This document shows positions 43,658-54,492 of a stretch of DNA of 64,000 nucleotides, one piece after another (the stretch's first letter is position 1; each line of letters begins with the position of its first letter). The notes under the pieces are model-generated. The model made no database searches. It was given only the letters and a program-made list of their open reading frames with translations, and was not told the DNA's origin. The DNA comes from CAYWVR01 sp964461715 (GTDB lineage Bacteria; Planctomycetota; Phycisphaerae; FEN-1346). Position numbers and translations under genes: made by a program. The DNA is taken from the NCBI GenBank assembly GCA_964461715.1, contig CAYWVR010000002.1, positions 1 to 64,000 of the forward strand, read 5' to 3'.

Positions 43658-45342
43658 GCGAGACGCCCGCCACGAAGCGGCACTCGGTCCACGCCCTGCG
43701 AATCGGCGTCCAGCTCGCGGTCCTGGCCCTGTTCCTTGTGCTGGTGGGGATGACCGCGCGGGGGACGTTCGTCGCGGCCCACCCGTGGCTCGCGCACCTC
43801 TTTCTCATCACGGACCCGCTCGTCCTCGTGGGCGCGACGCTGGCAGGGGCGTTCTCGGGCGTGCTGCTGGCGTCGCTCGCGGTGGTGGGCCTTTCACTCG
43901 TGGCGCCGCGGGCGTATTGCGGCTGGATCTGCCCCCTCGGGACAATGCAGGACATCGTCGACCGGCTGCTCTTTCGTCACCTCGACCGCTCCGGCCGCGC
44001 CTGGCCGCGCCTTCGGAAGGTCAAGGTCGCCTCCCTCGTCTTCGTGCTCGTGGCGGCGGCATTCGGGCTGGGCGTCTTCGGATGGGTGAACCCGAACGCC
44101 ATCGCCCTGCGCTCGGCGGGCGTCGCCCTCTACCCGATAGGCGACCACGCCGCGCGGTCGACGCTGGTGGCCGGAGAGACGCAGGGCCTCGAGTCGGCCG
44201 GGCGGGTCTACGACTGGGCTCGCGCGAACCACCTTCTGGCCCAGGACGCCGACCTCAAGGAGGGCACCCGCTGGATCGGCCACCCGCAGGCATGGATCTT
44301 CCTGGGGCTCCTCCTGGGCATCCTGCTCGCCCAAGCCCTCCAGCGCCGCTTCTGGTGCCGCAACCTCTGCCCACTCGGGGGGATGCTCGGCCTCCTCGGC
44401 GCCGCGAGCCCTCTGCGGCCCGGCGTCTCGGAGGCCTGCATCCGCTGCGACCGCTGCCGCCGAGGATGCAAGACCGGCGCGTTCGAGCCCGCCGGCGACC
44501 GGTCGCCCTACCGGAACGTCCCGTCGGAGTGCATCCTGTGCTGGGCGTGCGAACGGGAGTTCTGCCCGGTCGGCGCGATCCGCGTCGGCATCGGCGACCC
44601 CGCGCCGCGCCACTCCGCCGCCGCCCTGCCCGGCCGCCGGGCGCTGCTGGGGACGGCGGCGATCGGGGCCCTGGCCGCGCCCGCGATGCTCCTCGACTGG
44701 CGGACCCGCGAGAAGGAGGAATCGAACCCGAAGCTCCGTCCGCCCGGCGCCCGGCGACCCGACGACGAGTTCCTCGCCGCCTGCATCCGGTGCGGGGCGT
44801 GCATGAAGGTCTGCCCCACGGGCGCCCTCCACCCCGACGACCTCGCGAACGGGATCGCGAGCCTCTGGACCCCGACCTTCGTCTTCAACATCGGCTACTG
44901 CGACTGGTTCTGCGGCGTGGGGCGAGGGGAGCAGGACTCCGACCGCCCCGCGAACCTCTGTGCCACCGTTTGCCCGACCGGAGCCATTCGGACGCTGACC
45001 CAGCCCGCCAAGAGCCAATGGAAGATCGGCACCGCCACCTTCGACAAGAACCGGTGCCTGCCCTGGGCCCGGAGCGAGGCGTGCCTGACGTGCGAGGAGG
45101 CCTGCCCCGTCCCCGGCAAGGCCATCGCTCACCGCGAGGAGGAGGTCGCGAACCCCGCGTACCTGGCCCTCCCGGAGCCCGAGCGGGCCCGGCCCGACGC
45201 CCCGCTCTCCACGATCCACCTCGCCCGGCCCTACGTCCTCGCAGACCGGTGCATCGGGTGCGGCACGTGCGAGAACATCTGCCCGGTGGACGGCCCGAGC
45301 GGCGTGCGGGTGGGGCGGCTGCAGGAGGGAGCTACGGCGTAG
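43654..45342 (+). CDS. Membrane polyferredoxin (NapH/NosR-like 4Fe-4S protein)
   Basis: A 562-residue membrane iron-sulfur protein. The GTG start overlaps the DUF362 stop (GTGA). Three to five helices lie in ~1-270, with NapH-type cytoplasmic motifs YCGWICPLGTMQDIVDRL and FWCRNLCPLGGMLGLL. Several ferredoxin-like clusters follow: ACIRCDRCRRGCKTGAF, ECILCWACEREFCPVGAI, ACIRCGACMKVCPTGAL, CATVCPTGAI, CLTCEEACPVPG and the C-terminal RCIGCGTCENICPV. Enough cysteines exist for about six 4Fe-4S centres. It probably passes electrons between the membrane pool and the exported DUF362 protein; the pathway is not identified. Confidence 0.9.
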   Translation: MSETPATKRHSVHALRIGVQLAVLALFLVLVGMTARGTFVAAHPWLAHLFLITDPLVLVGATLAGAFSGVLLASLAVVGLSLVAPRAYCGWICPLGTMQDIVDRLLFRHLDRSGRAWPRLRKVKVASLVFVLVAAAFGLGVFGWVNPNAIALRSAGVALYPIGDHAARSTLVAGETQGLESAGRVYDWARANHLLAQDADLKEGTRWIGHPQAWIFLGLLLGILLAQALQRRFWCRNLCPLGGMLGLLGAASPLRPGVSEACIRCDRCRRGCKTGAFEPAGDRSPYRNVPSECILCWACEREFCPVGAIRVGIGDPAPRHSAAALPGRRALLGTAAIGALAAPAMLLDWRTREKEESNPKLRPPGARRPDDEFLAACIRCGACMKVCPTGALHPDDLANGIASLWTPTFVFNIGYCDWFCGVGRGEQDSDRPANLCATVCPTGAIRTLTQPAKSQWKIGTATFDKNRCLPWARSEACLTCEEACPVPGKAIAHREEEVANPAYLALPEPERARPDAPLSTIHLARPYVLADRCIGCGTCENICPVDGPSGVRVGRLQEGATA

Positions 45343-45373
45343 CCCGCAGGCCCCCGCCTCGCCGGGTTGACTA

Positions 45374-45402
45374 TTGCTTTCGCCGGACGTTTTGCGTAAA
45401 GT
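45374..45402 (+). promoter_or_regulatory. Predicted promoter of rpsO-pnp
   Basis: -35 TTGCTT (45374-45379), 17-bp spacer, -10 TAAAGT (45397-45402), giving a ~90-nt leader before rpsO. In other bacteria the rpsO leader binds S15 for autoregulation; I could not identify the fold here. Confidence 0.55.
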
Positions 45403-45499
45403 GAGCGTCTGGCCCGAGCCGTTAACGAAGAAAGGGCGACCTTGGAGCAGGTGCGGGAGCGGCGCCCTCCCGTCACCCTTGTGTCGTAAGGAGAAGCGC

Positions 45500-45763
45500 A
45501 TGGCGACCCAGGCGAAAACCGAGATCATCGAGCAGTTCCGTATTCACGAGGGCGACACCGGGTCCCCGGAAGTCCAGATCGCCCTCCTCACGGAACGCAT
45601 CGGCCAACTGACCGAGCATCTCAAGAGCCACAAGCGCGACCATTCCTCGCGCCGCGGGCTCCTGAAGATGGTCGGGCGGCGGGCCAGTCTCCTGAAGTAC
45701 CTCGCGAACCAGGACCGGGCCCGCTACCAGGCCGTCATCGAGCAGCTCGGCATCCGGAAGTAG
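45500..45763 (+). CDS. rpsO: 30S ribosomal protein S15
   Basis: Binds 16S rRNA helices 20-22 in early 30S assembly. The 87-residue sequence is textbook S15: [28 protein letters not shown]-type helix [40 protein letters not shown] and a C-terminal [12 protein letters not shown]. The start is ATG 45500 with AAGGAG 7 nt upstream; the frame extends upstream but through the promoter and leader. It is followed by a hairpin with a T-run and then pnp, the classic gene order. Confidence 0.98.
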   Translation: MATQAKTEIIEQFRIHEGDTGSPEVQIALLTERIGQLTEHLKSHKRDHSSRRGLLKMVGRRASLLKYLANQDRARYQAVIEQLGIRK

Positions 45764-45801
45764 GCCGCCCCCGCTCTAAGCCGCAGGCGGCGGTGTTTTT
45801 T
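45764..45801 (+). terminator. Terminator/attenuator between rpsO and pnp
   Basis: GCCGCC directly after the rpsO stop pairs with GGCGGC at 45786-45791, and a run TGTTTTTT follows. A second hairpin, GGCATCC/GGATGCC (45806-45824), lies before pnp. The pair recalls rpsO-pnp intercistronic regions elsewhere, where termination and RNase III cleavage set pnp levels. Confidence 0.7.
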
Positions 45802-45888
45802 AGGAGGCATCCATCGGGGATGCCCCATGCCGGTTGGGGAACGTAAGCGAAAGACTGCAGCATCCACAGGAAAGGTCAGGCAAGCATC

Positions 45889-48009
45889 ATGGCAATTGTG
45901 ACGGTGGAACGCGAGATCGGAGGACGCACCCTTACCCTCGAGGCCGGCCGCGTGGCCAAGCAGGCCCACGGGGCGGTGACCGTCCGCTACGGCGATACGG
46001 TCGTCCTGGTGACGGCGACGACGTCGGCCCCGCGGGCGGGAATCGATTTCTTCCCGCTGACGGTCGAGTACCGCGAGTACACCTATGCCGCCGGAAAGAT
46101 TCCCGGCGGATTCTTCAAGCGCGAGGGGCGGCCCTCCACCAAGGAGACCCTCACCTGCCGCATGGTCGATCGCCCCATCCGGCCCCTCTTCCCCGACGGG
46201 TTCATGGACGAGGTCCAGGTCGTGGCCCTTGTGCTCTCGGCCGACCAGGAGAACGACCCGGACCTGCTGGCGATGATCGGGGCGAGCGCGTCCCTGGCCG
46301 TATCGCCGATCCCGTGGAACGGCCCGCTGGGGGCGGCCCGCGTCGGCATGCGCGACGGCGAGTTCATCCTCAACCCCCTCCACAGCCAGCGCGACGGCGC
46401 CGAGCTCGACCTGACGGTCGTCGGTCTCGGCGACCTGATCAACATGATCGAGGTCGACGGGGCCGAGGTGCCCGAGGAGAAAATCGCCGAGGCCCTCGCC
46501 TTCGCCCAGGAGACCGTCCTGACGGTCACGGAGATGCAGAAGGAGCTGGCCGAGCAGTGCGGCACGGTCAAGAGCCCCTGGGAACCGCCCGTCGCCGACA
46601 CCGCCGACCTCGAGCGACGCATCGAGGAAGGCTTCGGCCAGGACCTGAAGGACGCCAAGCACATCGCCGCCAAGATCGAGCGCGGCGAGGCCTCCCGCGC
46701 CGTCGCCGACCGGGCCAAGGAGGCCATCCTCGGCCTCGACCCGGAGCAGGCCCCCTGGACGCCGCAGGAGTTCGCCAAGGCCTGGCGGAACGTCGAGGAC
46801 CGCATCGTCATGGAGATGCTCCTTTCGGGCGAGCGGACCGACGGACGCAAGCCCGACGACCTGCGGCCGGTCTCCTGCGAGGTGGGCGTCCTGCCACGCA
46901 CCCACGGCTCGGCCCTCTTCACGCGGGGCGAGACCCAGGCCCTGGTCGTCACGACCCTCGGCACCACCGAGGACCAGCAGATCATCGACGGGCTCATCGA
47001 GGAGTACCGCAAGCCCTTCATGCTCCACTACAACTTCCCGCCCTTTTCGGTGGGCGAGGCCCGGATGATGCGCGGCCCGCGGCGGCGCGACATCGGACAC
47101 GGGGCCCTGGCCGAGAAGAGCCTCGCCCCGGTCCTGCCCTCCCCCGACGAGTTCCCCTATACGATCCGCATCGTCTCGGACATCCTCGAATCCAACGGCT
47201 CCTCCTCCATGGCCAGCGTCTGCGGTGCGACGTTGACCCTGATGGACGCCGGCGTCCCCATCACGCAGCCCGTCGCGGGCATCAGCATCGGCCGCGTCCA
47301 TGACGACGAGAAGGAAATCTTCCTCGTCGACATCCAGGGCGAGGAGGACCACATCGGCGACATGGACTTCAAGGTGGCCGGCACCCAGAACGGCATCACG
47401 GGCATCCAGCTCGACCTGAAGGTCCGGGGCATCGAGCTCGAAACCTGCCGCAAGGCCCTCGAGAAGGCCCGCGAGGTCCGCCTGCGGATCCTGAAGACGA
47501 TGCTCGAGACGATCGACCGCCCGCGCCCCGAGATCAGCCAGCACGCCCCGCGCCTCATCCAGATTCAGATCAACCCCGACAAGATCGGCAAGCTCATCGG
47601 CCCGGGCGGCAAGACGATCAAGGGCCTGGAGGCCGAGACGGGCGCCCACCTGGAGGTCGAGGACGACGGCACGGTCACCATCTCCAGTGTCGACGCCGCC
47701 AAGGCCGAGGCCGCCCGCGACATGGTCGAGGCCCTCTGCGCCGACGTCGAGGTCGGCCGCATCTACACCGGCAAGGTCGTCTCCATCAAGCCCTTCGGGG
47801 CCTTCATCGAGATCATGCCCGGCCAGGACGGCATGTGCCACATCTCCGAGCTCGCCGACAAGTACGTCGAAAAGGTCGAGGACGTGCTGAAGCTGGGCGA
47901 CGCGGTCCGCGTCAAGGTCATCAACGTCGACGATTCCGGCCGCGTCAAGCTCTCCCGCAAGGCCGTCCTTAAGGAGGAGGACCAGGCCGACTCGGGCCAG
48001 GAGAAATAG
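45889..48009 (+). CDS. pnp: Polyribonucleotide nucleotidyltransferase (PNPase)
   Basis: A phosphorolytic 3'-5' exoribonuclease of the RNA degradosome, 706 residues. Two RNase PH domains (N-terminal ~1-215 with GGFFKREGRPS; second ~310-545 with ERTDGRKPDDLRPVSCEVG, FTRGETQALVV, and SVCGATLTLMDAGVP) flank an alpha-helical domain. KH (~560-620; KIGKLIGPGGKTIKGLEAET) and S1 (~625-695; GKVVSIKPFGAFIEIMPGQD) RNA-binding domains follow. The start at ATG 45889 is followed by the typical short N-terminus. The order rpsO-pnp is near-universal. Confidence 0.98.
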   Translation: MAIVTVEREIGGRTLTLEAGRVAKQAHGAVTVRYGDTVVLVTATTSAPRAGIDFFPLTVEYREYTYAAGKIPGGFFKREGRPSTKETLTCRMVDRPIRPLFPDGFMDEVQVVALVLSADQENDPDLLAMIGASASLAVSPIPWNGPLGAARVGMRDGEFILNPLHSQRDGAELDLTVVGLGDLINMIEVDGAEVPEEKIAEALAFAQETVLTVTEMQKELAEQCGTVKSPWEPPVADTADLERRIEEGFGQDLKDAKHIAAKIERGEASRAVADRAKEAILGLDPEQAPWTPQEFAKAWRNVEDRIVMEMLLSGERTDGRKPDDLRPVSCEVGVLPRTHGSALFTRGETQALVVTTLGTTEDQQIIDGLIEEYRKPFMLHYNFPPFSVGEARMMRGPRRRDIGHGALAEKSLAPVLPSPDEFPYTIRIVSDILESNGSSSMASVCGATLTLMDAGVPITQPVAGISIGRVHDDEKEIFLVDIQGEEDHIGDMDFKVAGTQNGITGIQLDLKVRGIELETCRKALEKAREVRLRILKTMLETIDRPRPEISQHAPRLIQIQINPDKIGKLIGPGGKTIKGLEAETGAHLEVEDDGTVTISSVDAAKAEAARDMVEALCADVEVGRIYTGKVVSIKPFGAFIEIMPGQDGMCHISELADKYVEKVEDVLKLGDAVRVKVINVDDSGRVKLSRKAVLKEEDQADSGQEK

Positions 48010-48047
48010 CACCCACGGCCGCGCCCCACCGGCTCCGACGCGTGCCG

Positions 48048-48160
48048 CGGCGTTTCGCCGCCCCGCTTGCGGGGCGCTTTCGAAACCCGGGCGCCGGGGC
48101 TCGGCCTTCAAGCATGCGTCGCGCCATATCGGGCCGCAAGCGGCCCGGCGAAACGGGCCC
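48048..48160. repeat. MITE-like inverted-repeat element, copy C (shorter)
   Basis: The left end CGTTTCGCCGCCCCGCTTGC (48051-48070) and the right end GCAAGCGGCCCGGCGAAACG (48136-48155) are inverted relatives, ~110 bp apart, between pnp and the histidine-kinase gene. The right half matches copies A and B; about 30-40 bp of the middle is missing relative to them. Confidence 0.65.
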
Positions 48161-48195
48161 AAGGCGCGCCGGAGCCCGGTCGTGGGGATCCGCCC

Positions 48196-49005
48196 ATGAA
48201 CCTCGTCACCGGACTCATCGTGGGCGTCGTCGCCGGGGCGATCCTGGCGGTGCCCCTGGCCTACGATCTCGCGAAGCGCGCCGAACGCCGCGCCCGCGAG
48301 TCCGAGCGCCGGGCCCGCACGGCCGAGCACCTCGCCTACGTCGGCACGATGACCGGGGGCCTGGCCCACGAGATCCGAAACCCCCTCTCCACCGTCAACC
48401 TGAACCTCCAACTCCTGCGCGAGGACCTGGACCGCCCCGGCCGGCCCGCCGACCCGCGGGTCCTCCGCAAGCTCGACACCCTCGAGCACGAGGTCCGGAG
48501 GCTCCAGGAGATCCTCGACGGCTTCCTCGCCTTCGCCGGCAAGATGGACGTGCACCTGGAGCCCGGCCGCGTCAACGCCGTCGTCGAGGAACTCGTCGAC
48601 TTCTACCAGGACCGGCTCGAGCGGGCCGGCGTCCAGGTGCTCGTCAGCCTGGCCGACGACCTGCCGACCGTGGACCTCGACGCGAAACGGCTGCGGCAGG
48701 CGCTGGCGAACCTGCTCCTCAATGCCGAGGCGGCCATGGAGGGCGGCGGCCAACTCATGATCTCCACCCGGCCCGAGCGACGAGGCGTCGCGGTCACCGT
48801 CACCGACACCGGTGCCGGCATCGAGCCGGAGGCCCTGGACAAAATCTTCCATCCGTATTACTCTACCCGCGAAGGCGGCACGGGGCTCGGCCTGCCCACC
48901 GTCCAGCGGATCGTCCGCGAGCACGGCGGCACGGTCGAGGTGCACAGCGAGCCCGGGCGCGGCACGCGGTTCACGCTGCACCTGCCCGCCGCCGGGGCCG
49001 CGTAG
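48196..49005 (+). CDS. Sensor histidine kinase, NtrB-like, membrane-anchored
   Basis: A 269-residue kinase. One N-terminal membrane helix (LVTGLIVGVVAGAILAVPLA) and a short Arg/Glu-rich linker lead to the dimerisation domain with phospho-acceptor His58 (GGLAHEIRNPLSTVNLNLQL) and the ATPase domain: N box LANLLLNAEAAM, G1 DTGAGIEPEAL, G2 GGTGLGLPTV. There is no visible periplasmic sensor or PAS domain, so the input is unclear. The next gene, 29 bp downstream, is a sigma-54-dependent response regulator and the obvious partner. ATG 48196 follows the intergenic repeat. Confidence 0.92.
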   Translation: MNLVTGLIVGVVAGAILAVPLAYDLAKRAERRARESERRARTAEHLAYVGTMTGGLAHEIRNPLSTVNLNLQLLREDLDRPGRPADPRVLRKLDTLEHEVRRLQEILDGFLAFAGKMDVHLEPGRVNAVVEELVDFYQDRLERAGVQVLVSLADDLPTVDLDAKRLRQALANLLLNAEAAMEGGGQLMISTRPERRGVAVTVTDTGAGIEPEALDKIFHPYYSTREGGTGLGLPTVQRIVREHGGTVEVHSEPGRGTRFTLHLPAAGAA

Positions 49006-49034
49006 CCGGTTGCGGCGTAGCCATATAGAGCACA

Positions 49035-50408
<1,374 letters not shown>

Positions 50409-50689
50409 GCCCCGATTGCGTCCAACCGGGCAGAACGCTCCGGGGAATGCCATGTCCTGCCACCGTCTCGCTGCCGCGTCCGGCTTGGCCACCATGATGG
50501 TTGACCAGGCCCTCGCAGCGCCCGCCAAAGAAGAGAGGGACCCCGGCCGCGCCCTCTTGGACGAGATGTAGCCCCCGAGGTCCAGCGGGCCAAGGACTCC
50601 GCCGGGACCGCCGCCTCCCTTGCCGCGCAATTCGTTGTTGCCCGTGCCCTCGGCCGGTCGAATACTGTTAAAGACGTGGGAGGTGACGG

Positions 50690-52198
50690 GTGCGCGCTTG
50701 GACGGCCATCCTGATGCTGGCGCTGCTGGCCGCACCCGCCGTGCGGGCCGCCCCGGCCCCCGACGGCCCCGAGGAAACCAAGGAGGAGACCGGCGAGGAC
50801 CTCTCCCCCGAGGCCCGCCGCGCCCGCGCCCAGGAACGCTTCCATGCCGCCTTCGGCGACCGTCTCCGCAAGGTCGCCGCCACCCGCGAGACGCTCGACG
50901 ACGTGGCCCTGGCGGCCGAGATCTTCCGGACCCTCCGCCGCCGCCGCGTCGACGCCGACTATGCCCTGCTCGTGTGCGAGACGGCCCACGACCTCGGCCG
51001 CCGCCACCCCGAGGGCTACCGCACCGCCGCCCGGGCCGTGGAGCGGATGATCCGGATTCTGCCCGACCGGGCCGAGGACCTGCGGACGGAGGTCCTGGCG
51101 CTGCACGAGCAGGCCTTCGCCCGGAGCCGCGGCGAGGACCGCGTCGCAGCCGGCCGCCGCCTCCTCGACGTCCACGTCCGCTACGGCGAGCGCCAGGTGG
51201 CGCGCGGCGAGTACGAGGACGCGGCCGCGCTCTTCCGCCGCGCCCTCGAGGTCGCCTCCACCGTCCGCACCGATTCCGAGCACACGAGGGATTCGATCCA
51301 GACGCGCCTGAAGCAGATCTCCGCCCGGGCGGCCCTCGCCGCCGAAATCCGTCGCACAAAGGAGGAGCTGAAGGCCCGTCCGGACGACGAGGCGCTGCGG
51401 GCGCGGCTCGTGCGACTCTGGGTCGTCGACATGGACAACCCCGAGCAGGCCGCCGTCTACATCGCCGACGGCGATCCCCTCGGCCACTACGTCCGCGTCG
51501 CCGCGATGACCGTCGCGAACCTGCCGGAGGCGGCATGCCTGAAACTGGCGGAGTGGTACCGGGGCCTCGCAGCGGAAGCACAGGACCCGGCGCAGGCGGC
51601 CATGCTGAACCGGGCGTGGACGTATTTCGACGCGTACTTGGCCCGCCACGCCTCCGACGACGACGCCCGCGCCGCCGCCGAGGCCACCCTCGCCAAGGTC
51701 GGCGACGCCCTCGAAGCCCTCACCGGCCGCCGGCCCATCCGCGTGCCCGAGCCCGTCGTCACGCGTCTCACGCAGGCCGAGTTCGCCGCCCGATGGACCA
51801 AGGACTTTTCGCCCGAGAAGAACGTGGCGCGCGGCGGGTCGGCCGTCGCGTCCAGCTACTACGGCCGACGCGAGCCGAACGGCGTCTTCGCCGGCAACCG
51901 AACCGGCCACGCGTGGACGCTCAGCGGTCCGCGGGGAACGTTCGAGGCGACGTGGGACCCGCCGGTCCTCGGACGGTACGTGCTCCTCTTCAACCGAACC
52001 AGCGCCCGCGGCGCCGACCCGTGGGGCGAGGCCGCCGTCCGCATCAACGACTTCGAACCCATCCCCGTTCCCCCGCGGTTCGGCGGCCAGAACGTCCTCG
52101 TCGTCGACCTCGGCACGACCCTCCGCATCGCCTCCCTCAAGGCCACGATCGCCGGCCGCACCTACCCCGGCCTCGCGGGCCTGGAAATCCACCCGTGA
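50690..52198 (+). CDS. Secreted protein with helical-repeat N-terminus, unknown function
   Basis: A 502-residue exported protein. GTG start 50690 with GGGAGGTG upstream, and a signal peptide (WTAILMLALLAAPAVRAAPA). Residues ~30-330 are helical and TPR-like (YRTAARAVERMIRILPDRAE; ARGEYEDAAALFRRALEVAS). Residues ~365-500 are beta-rich (WTLSGPRGTFEATWDPPVLG), perhaps a carbohydrate-binding-like jelly roll. It precedes the DUF2264 and GH2 genes by 270 bp with a hairpin repeat in between, so co-transcription is uncertain. No family is recognised. Confidence 0.75.
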   Translation: MRAWTAILMLALLAAPAVRAAPAPDGPEETKEETGEDLSPEARRARAQERFHAAFGDRLRKVAATRETLDDVALAAEIFRTLRRRRVDADYALLVCETAHDLGRRHPEGYRTAARAVERMIRILPDRAEDLRTEVLALHEQAFARSRGEDRVAAGRRLLDVHVRYGERQVARGEYEDAAALFRRALEVASTVRTDSEHTRDSIQTRLKQISARAALAAEIRRTKEELKARPDDEALRARLVRLWVVDMDNPEQAAVYIADGDPLGHYVRVAAMTVANLPEAACLKLAEWYRGLAAEAQDPAQAAMLNRAWTYFDAYLARHASDDDARAAAEATLAKVGDALEALTGRRPIRVPEPVVTRLTQAEFAARWTKDFSPEKNVARGGSAVASSYYGRREPNGVFAGNRTGHAWTLSGPRGTFEATWDPPVLGRYVLLFNRTSARGADPWGEAAVRINDFEPIPVPPRFGGQNVLVVDLGTTLRIASLKATIAGRTYPGLAGLEIHP

Positions 52199-52208
52199 GC
52201 CGCAGCAT

Positions 52209-52265
52209 GGGGCGACAGACGGATGGCGCCACGGGCGGCTTGCCTGCCCATGCGGGGTCGTCCCC
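52209..52265. repeat. Hairpin repeat (GCCACGGGC family)
   Basis: Outer arms GGGGCGAC and GTCGTCCCC enclose GCCACGGGCGGCTTGCC, which occurs unchanged in the repeat at 56291-56368. It lies directly after the stop of the secreted protein gene. Confidence 0.6.
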
Positions 52266-52467
52266 TTTGGCGCGCTGAGTCTTCGACCCACCGCGACGCC
52301 GTTGCCTATGGATCAGGGCGGGTCGGGAGACCCGCCTCGCAGAAGTTGGACTGCGGCCCTCTCCCCTGTCGCACACGCTCAAAACACCGTTGAAATCGCG
52401 TCGGGCGCGGGTACGATGGGGTTTTCCCCCGGAGCGGCATTGCGGGGCGAGGAGACGGGAGACGACA

Positions 52468-54450
52468 ATGGCGTACGAGGTCCGCGAGCCCGACCGCGCG
52501 CTGAGCCCGAAGACGGGCATGACGCGCCGGCACTGGATCGACGCCGGGGCGTTCCTCCTGGAGGGCGTGTTCCGACACGTCAAGCACTTCGACGACCCGG
52601 TGGCCCTCCCGAAGCAGCCGGGCAAGTCGTACCCGCAGCCGGACGACCCGCCGTGGCGGTTCCGGTCGGCGGAGTTCGAGGGCCTCTCGCGGACGTTCAT
52701 GCTCGCCGCCCCCATCCTGGCCGAGGAACCGGACCTCGAGGTCGGAGGATGGAATCTTCGCGATTACTATGCAAACCAGATTCTCCGGGCCACCGACCCG
52801 GCCTCCCCCCGGTTCGTCGGCACGATCACGGAGATGAAGGCGAAGTACAAGTTTCCGCTCTACCAGCACACGGCCGAGGGGGCCGCCCTGGCCCTGGGCC
52901 TTCGGAACTCGAAGGCCGTCCTCTGGGACCGGTACTCGAAGGACGAGCGGGACCAGGTCGCCCGCCTGCTCGACGACTTCACGCACCATCGCACGAACTC
53001 CCACAATTGGCGATGGTTTAATGTCCTTATGTCCACGTTTCTCGAACTCGAAGGCTACGACGTCTGCCGCACCACCCGCGCCGACCACCTGCAGAACCTC
53101 CTCGCCTTCTACGCCGGCGACGGGTGGTATCGCGACATGGGAACGTTTGACTTCTACTCCGCGTGGGCGTTCCAGTACTACGGCCCCATCTGGGCGGCGT
53201 GGTACGGCCACGAGCACGCCCCGGAAATCGCCGCGATCATCGAGCGGCGGCACAACCGGCTGATGGAAACGTACCCCCTCATGTTTGCCCGCGACGGGGC
53301 AAGCCTCATGTGGGGTCGCAGCATCATCTACCGCTGCGCGGCGAGCGCCCCCTTCCCGGCGGCGTTCATGCTCCGGGAACCGAACGTCGACCCCGGCTGG
53401 GCCCGCCGCATCGCCTCCGGCAACATCCTCCAATTCCTGACGCGCGACGACGTCTTCACCGACGGGGTCCCGTCCCTCGGCTTCTACCGCACGTTCGACC
53501 CGCTCGTCCAGAGCTACTCCTGCGCCGTCAGCCCCTTCTGGCTGGCGAAGGTGTGGCTGGCGCTGGCGCTGCCCGCGGACTCGCCCTTCTGGACGGCCAC
53601 CGAGAACGAGGGGGTGTGGGAGGACCTCGGCGACGCGAGCCGCACCGAGACGATCGAGGGGCCGGGCCTCGGGATCACGGTCCACGGCGCCAGCGGATGC
53701 GCGGAGGTCGCCCCCGGCAAGGTCGCCTCGAAGAACTCGAACCCGAACTACACCCGCCTCGCGTACAACACGGCCCTGCTCTGGGAAAACGATACGCCCG
53801 ACGGCGCGAGCGCCATGGCCTACGCCGTCCGCGACATCGGGGCCGACACCGAGTTCTGGCCGCAGACGAACCTGAAGTTCTGCGGCGCGCGAGGAGGCGT
53901 CCTCTATCGGCAGACGCAGCTTCGGGGGTGGCTGGCGCGGGTGGACCTGGCGGACATCCCCGTCCCCGCCGGCGTGCTGCGCGTCGACCGGGTGCGCGTG
54001 CCCTACGCCCACGAGCTGCGGCTCGGGCACTTCGCCCTGCCCCATCCGGACGGCGTCGAGCCGGTCGTCGAGGTCCTGGACATAGGCGGCCGGCCTGCGG
54101 CGATGGCCGCCGTGCCCGGGCGACAGCTCGCCCTGGTGGCCCTGGCGGGGTGGGAGAACGTCGGCTGGGACGTCCGCCGCGATCTCCATCCCGAAACGCC
54201 CGAGAGCACGCTCCTCTACGCCCGGACCGCCCGCGAGACCGATTACAGCGGCATGTACCTGGCGGTCACGCTGCTCCTGCACCGGACGGACGACACCCCG
54301 TGGCCGGAGAAAGCGCTGCGGCCGGTCGCGCGCCTGGACCCCGTGGCGTGGACCGCCAGCGGCCAGCCCATGGGTTGCCTCGTCGAGCTGACCGACGGCC
54401 GCGCGCTGACCGTCGATTTCGAGGACATCGAGGGCCGCGCACGCCAGTAG
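52468..54450 (+). CDS. DUF2264-domain protein
   Basis: A 660-residue cytoplasmic protein of the DUF2264 (PF10022) family, which is linked to plant and algal polysaccharide use. The N-terminal half is an (alpha/alpha) toroid-like region (LLDDFTHHRTNSHNWRWFNV; MGTFDFYSAWAFQYYGPIWA; GASLMWGRSIIYRCAASAPF) and the C-terminal third is beta-rich. Aromatic and His residues in those motifs may form the active site; a hydrolase or lyase role on unsaturated uronides is inferred. The start is ATG 52468 with GGGAG upstream; there is no signal peptide. The GH2 gene follows 42 bp later, so they are likely one operon. Confidence 0.88.
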   Translation: MAYEVREPDRALSPKTGMTRRHWIDAGAFLLEGVFRHVKHFDDPVALPKQPGKSYPQPDDPPWRFRSAEFEGLSRTFMLAAPILAEEPDLEVGGWNLRDYYANQILRATDPASPRFVGTITEMKAKYKFPLYQHTAEGAALALGLRNSKAVLWDRYSKDERDQVARLLDDFTHHRTNSHNWRWFNVLMSTFLELEGYDVCRTTRADHLQNLLAFYAGDGWYRDMGTFDFYSAWAFQYYGPIWAAWYGHEHAPEIAAIIERRHNRLMETYPLMFARDGASLMWGRSIIYRCAASAPFPAAFMLREPNVDPGWARRIASGNILQFLTRDDVFTDGVPSLGFYRTFDPLVQSYSCAVSPFWLAKVWLALALPADSPFWTATENEGVWEDLGDASRTETIEGPGLGITVHGASGCAEVAPGKVASKNSNPNYTRLAYNTALLWENDTPDGASAMAYAVRDIGADTEFWPQTNLKFCGARGGVLYRQTQLRGWLARVDLADIPVPAGVLRVDRVRVPYAHELRLGHFALPHPDGVEPVVEVLDIGGRPAAMAAVPGRQLALVALAGWENVGWDVRRDLHPETPESTLLYARTARETDYSGMYLAVTLLLHRTDDTPWPEKALRPVARLDPVAWTASGQPMGCLVELTDGRALTVDFEDIEGRARQ

Positions 54451-54492
54451 CCACCGCGCCGCCCGCCCCTATCGAGGAAGGAGCCAACCGGC

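Noticed and set aside
50409..50689. Small open frame 50389-50571 after the NtrC-like gene
   Set aside because: It overlaps the end of the regulator gene in another frame, lacks an SD and looks like chance; the gap shows only a weak GC hairpin near 50530-50555.
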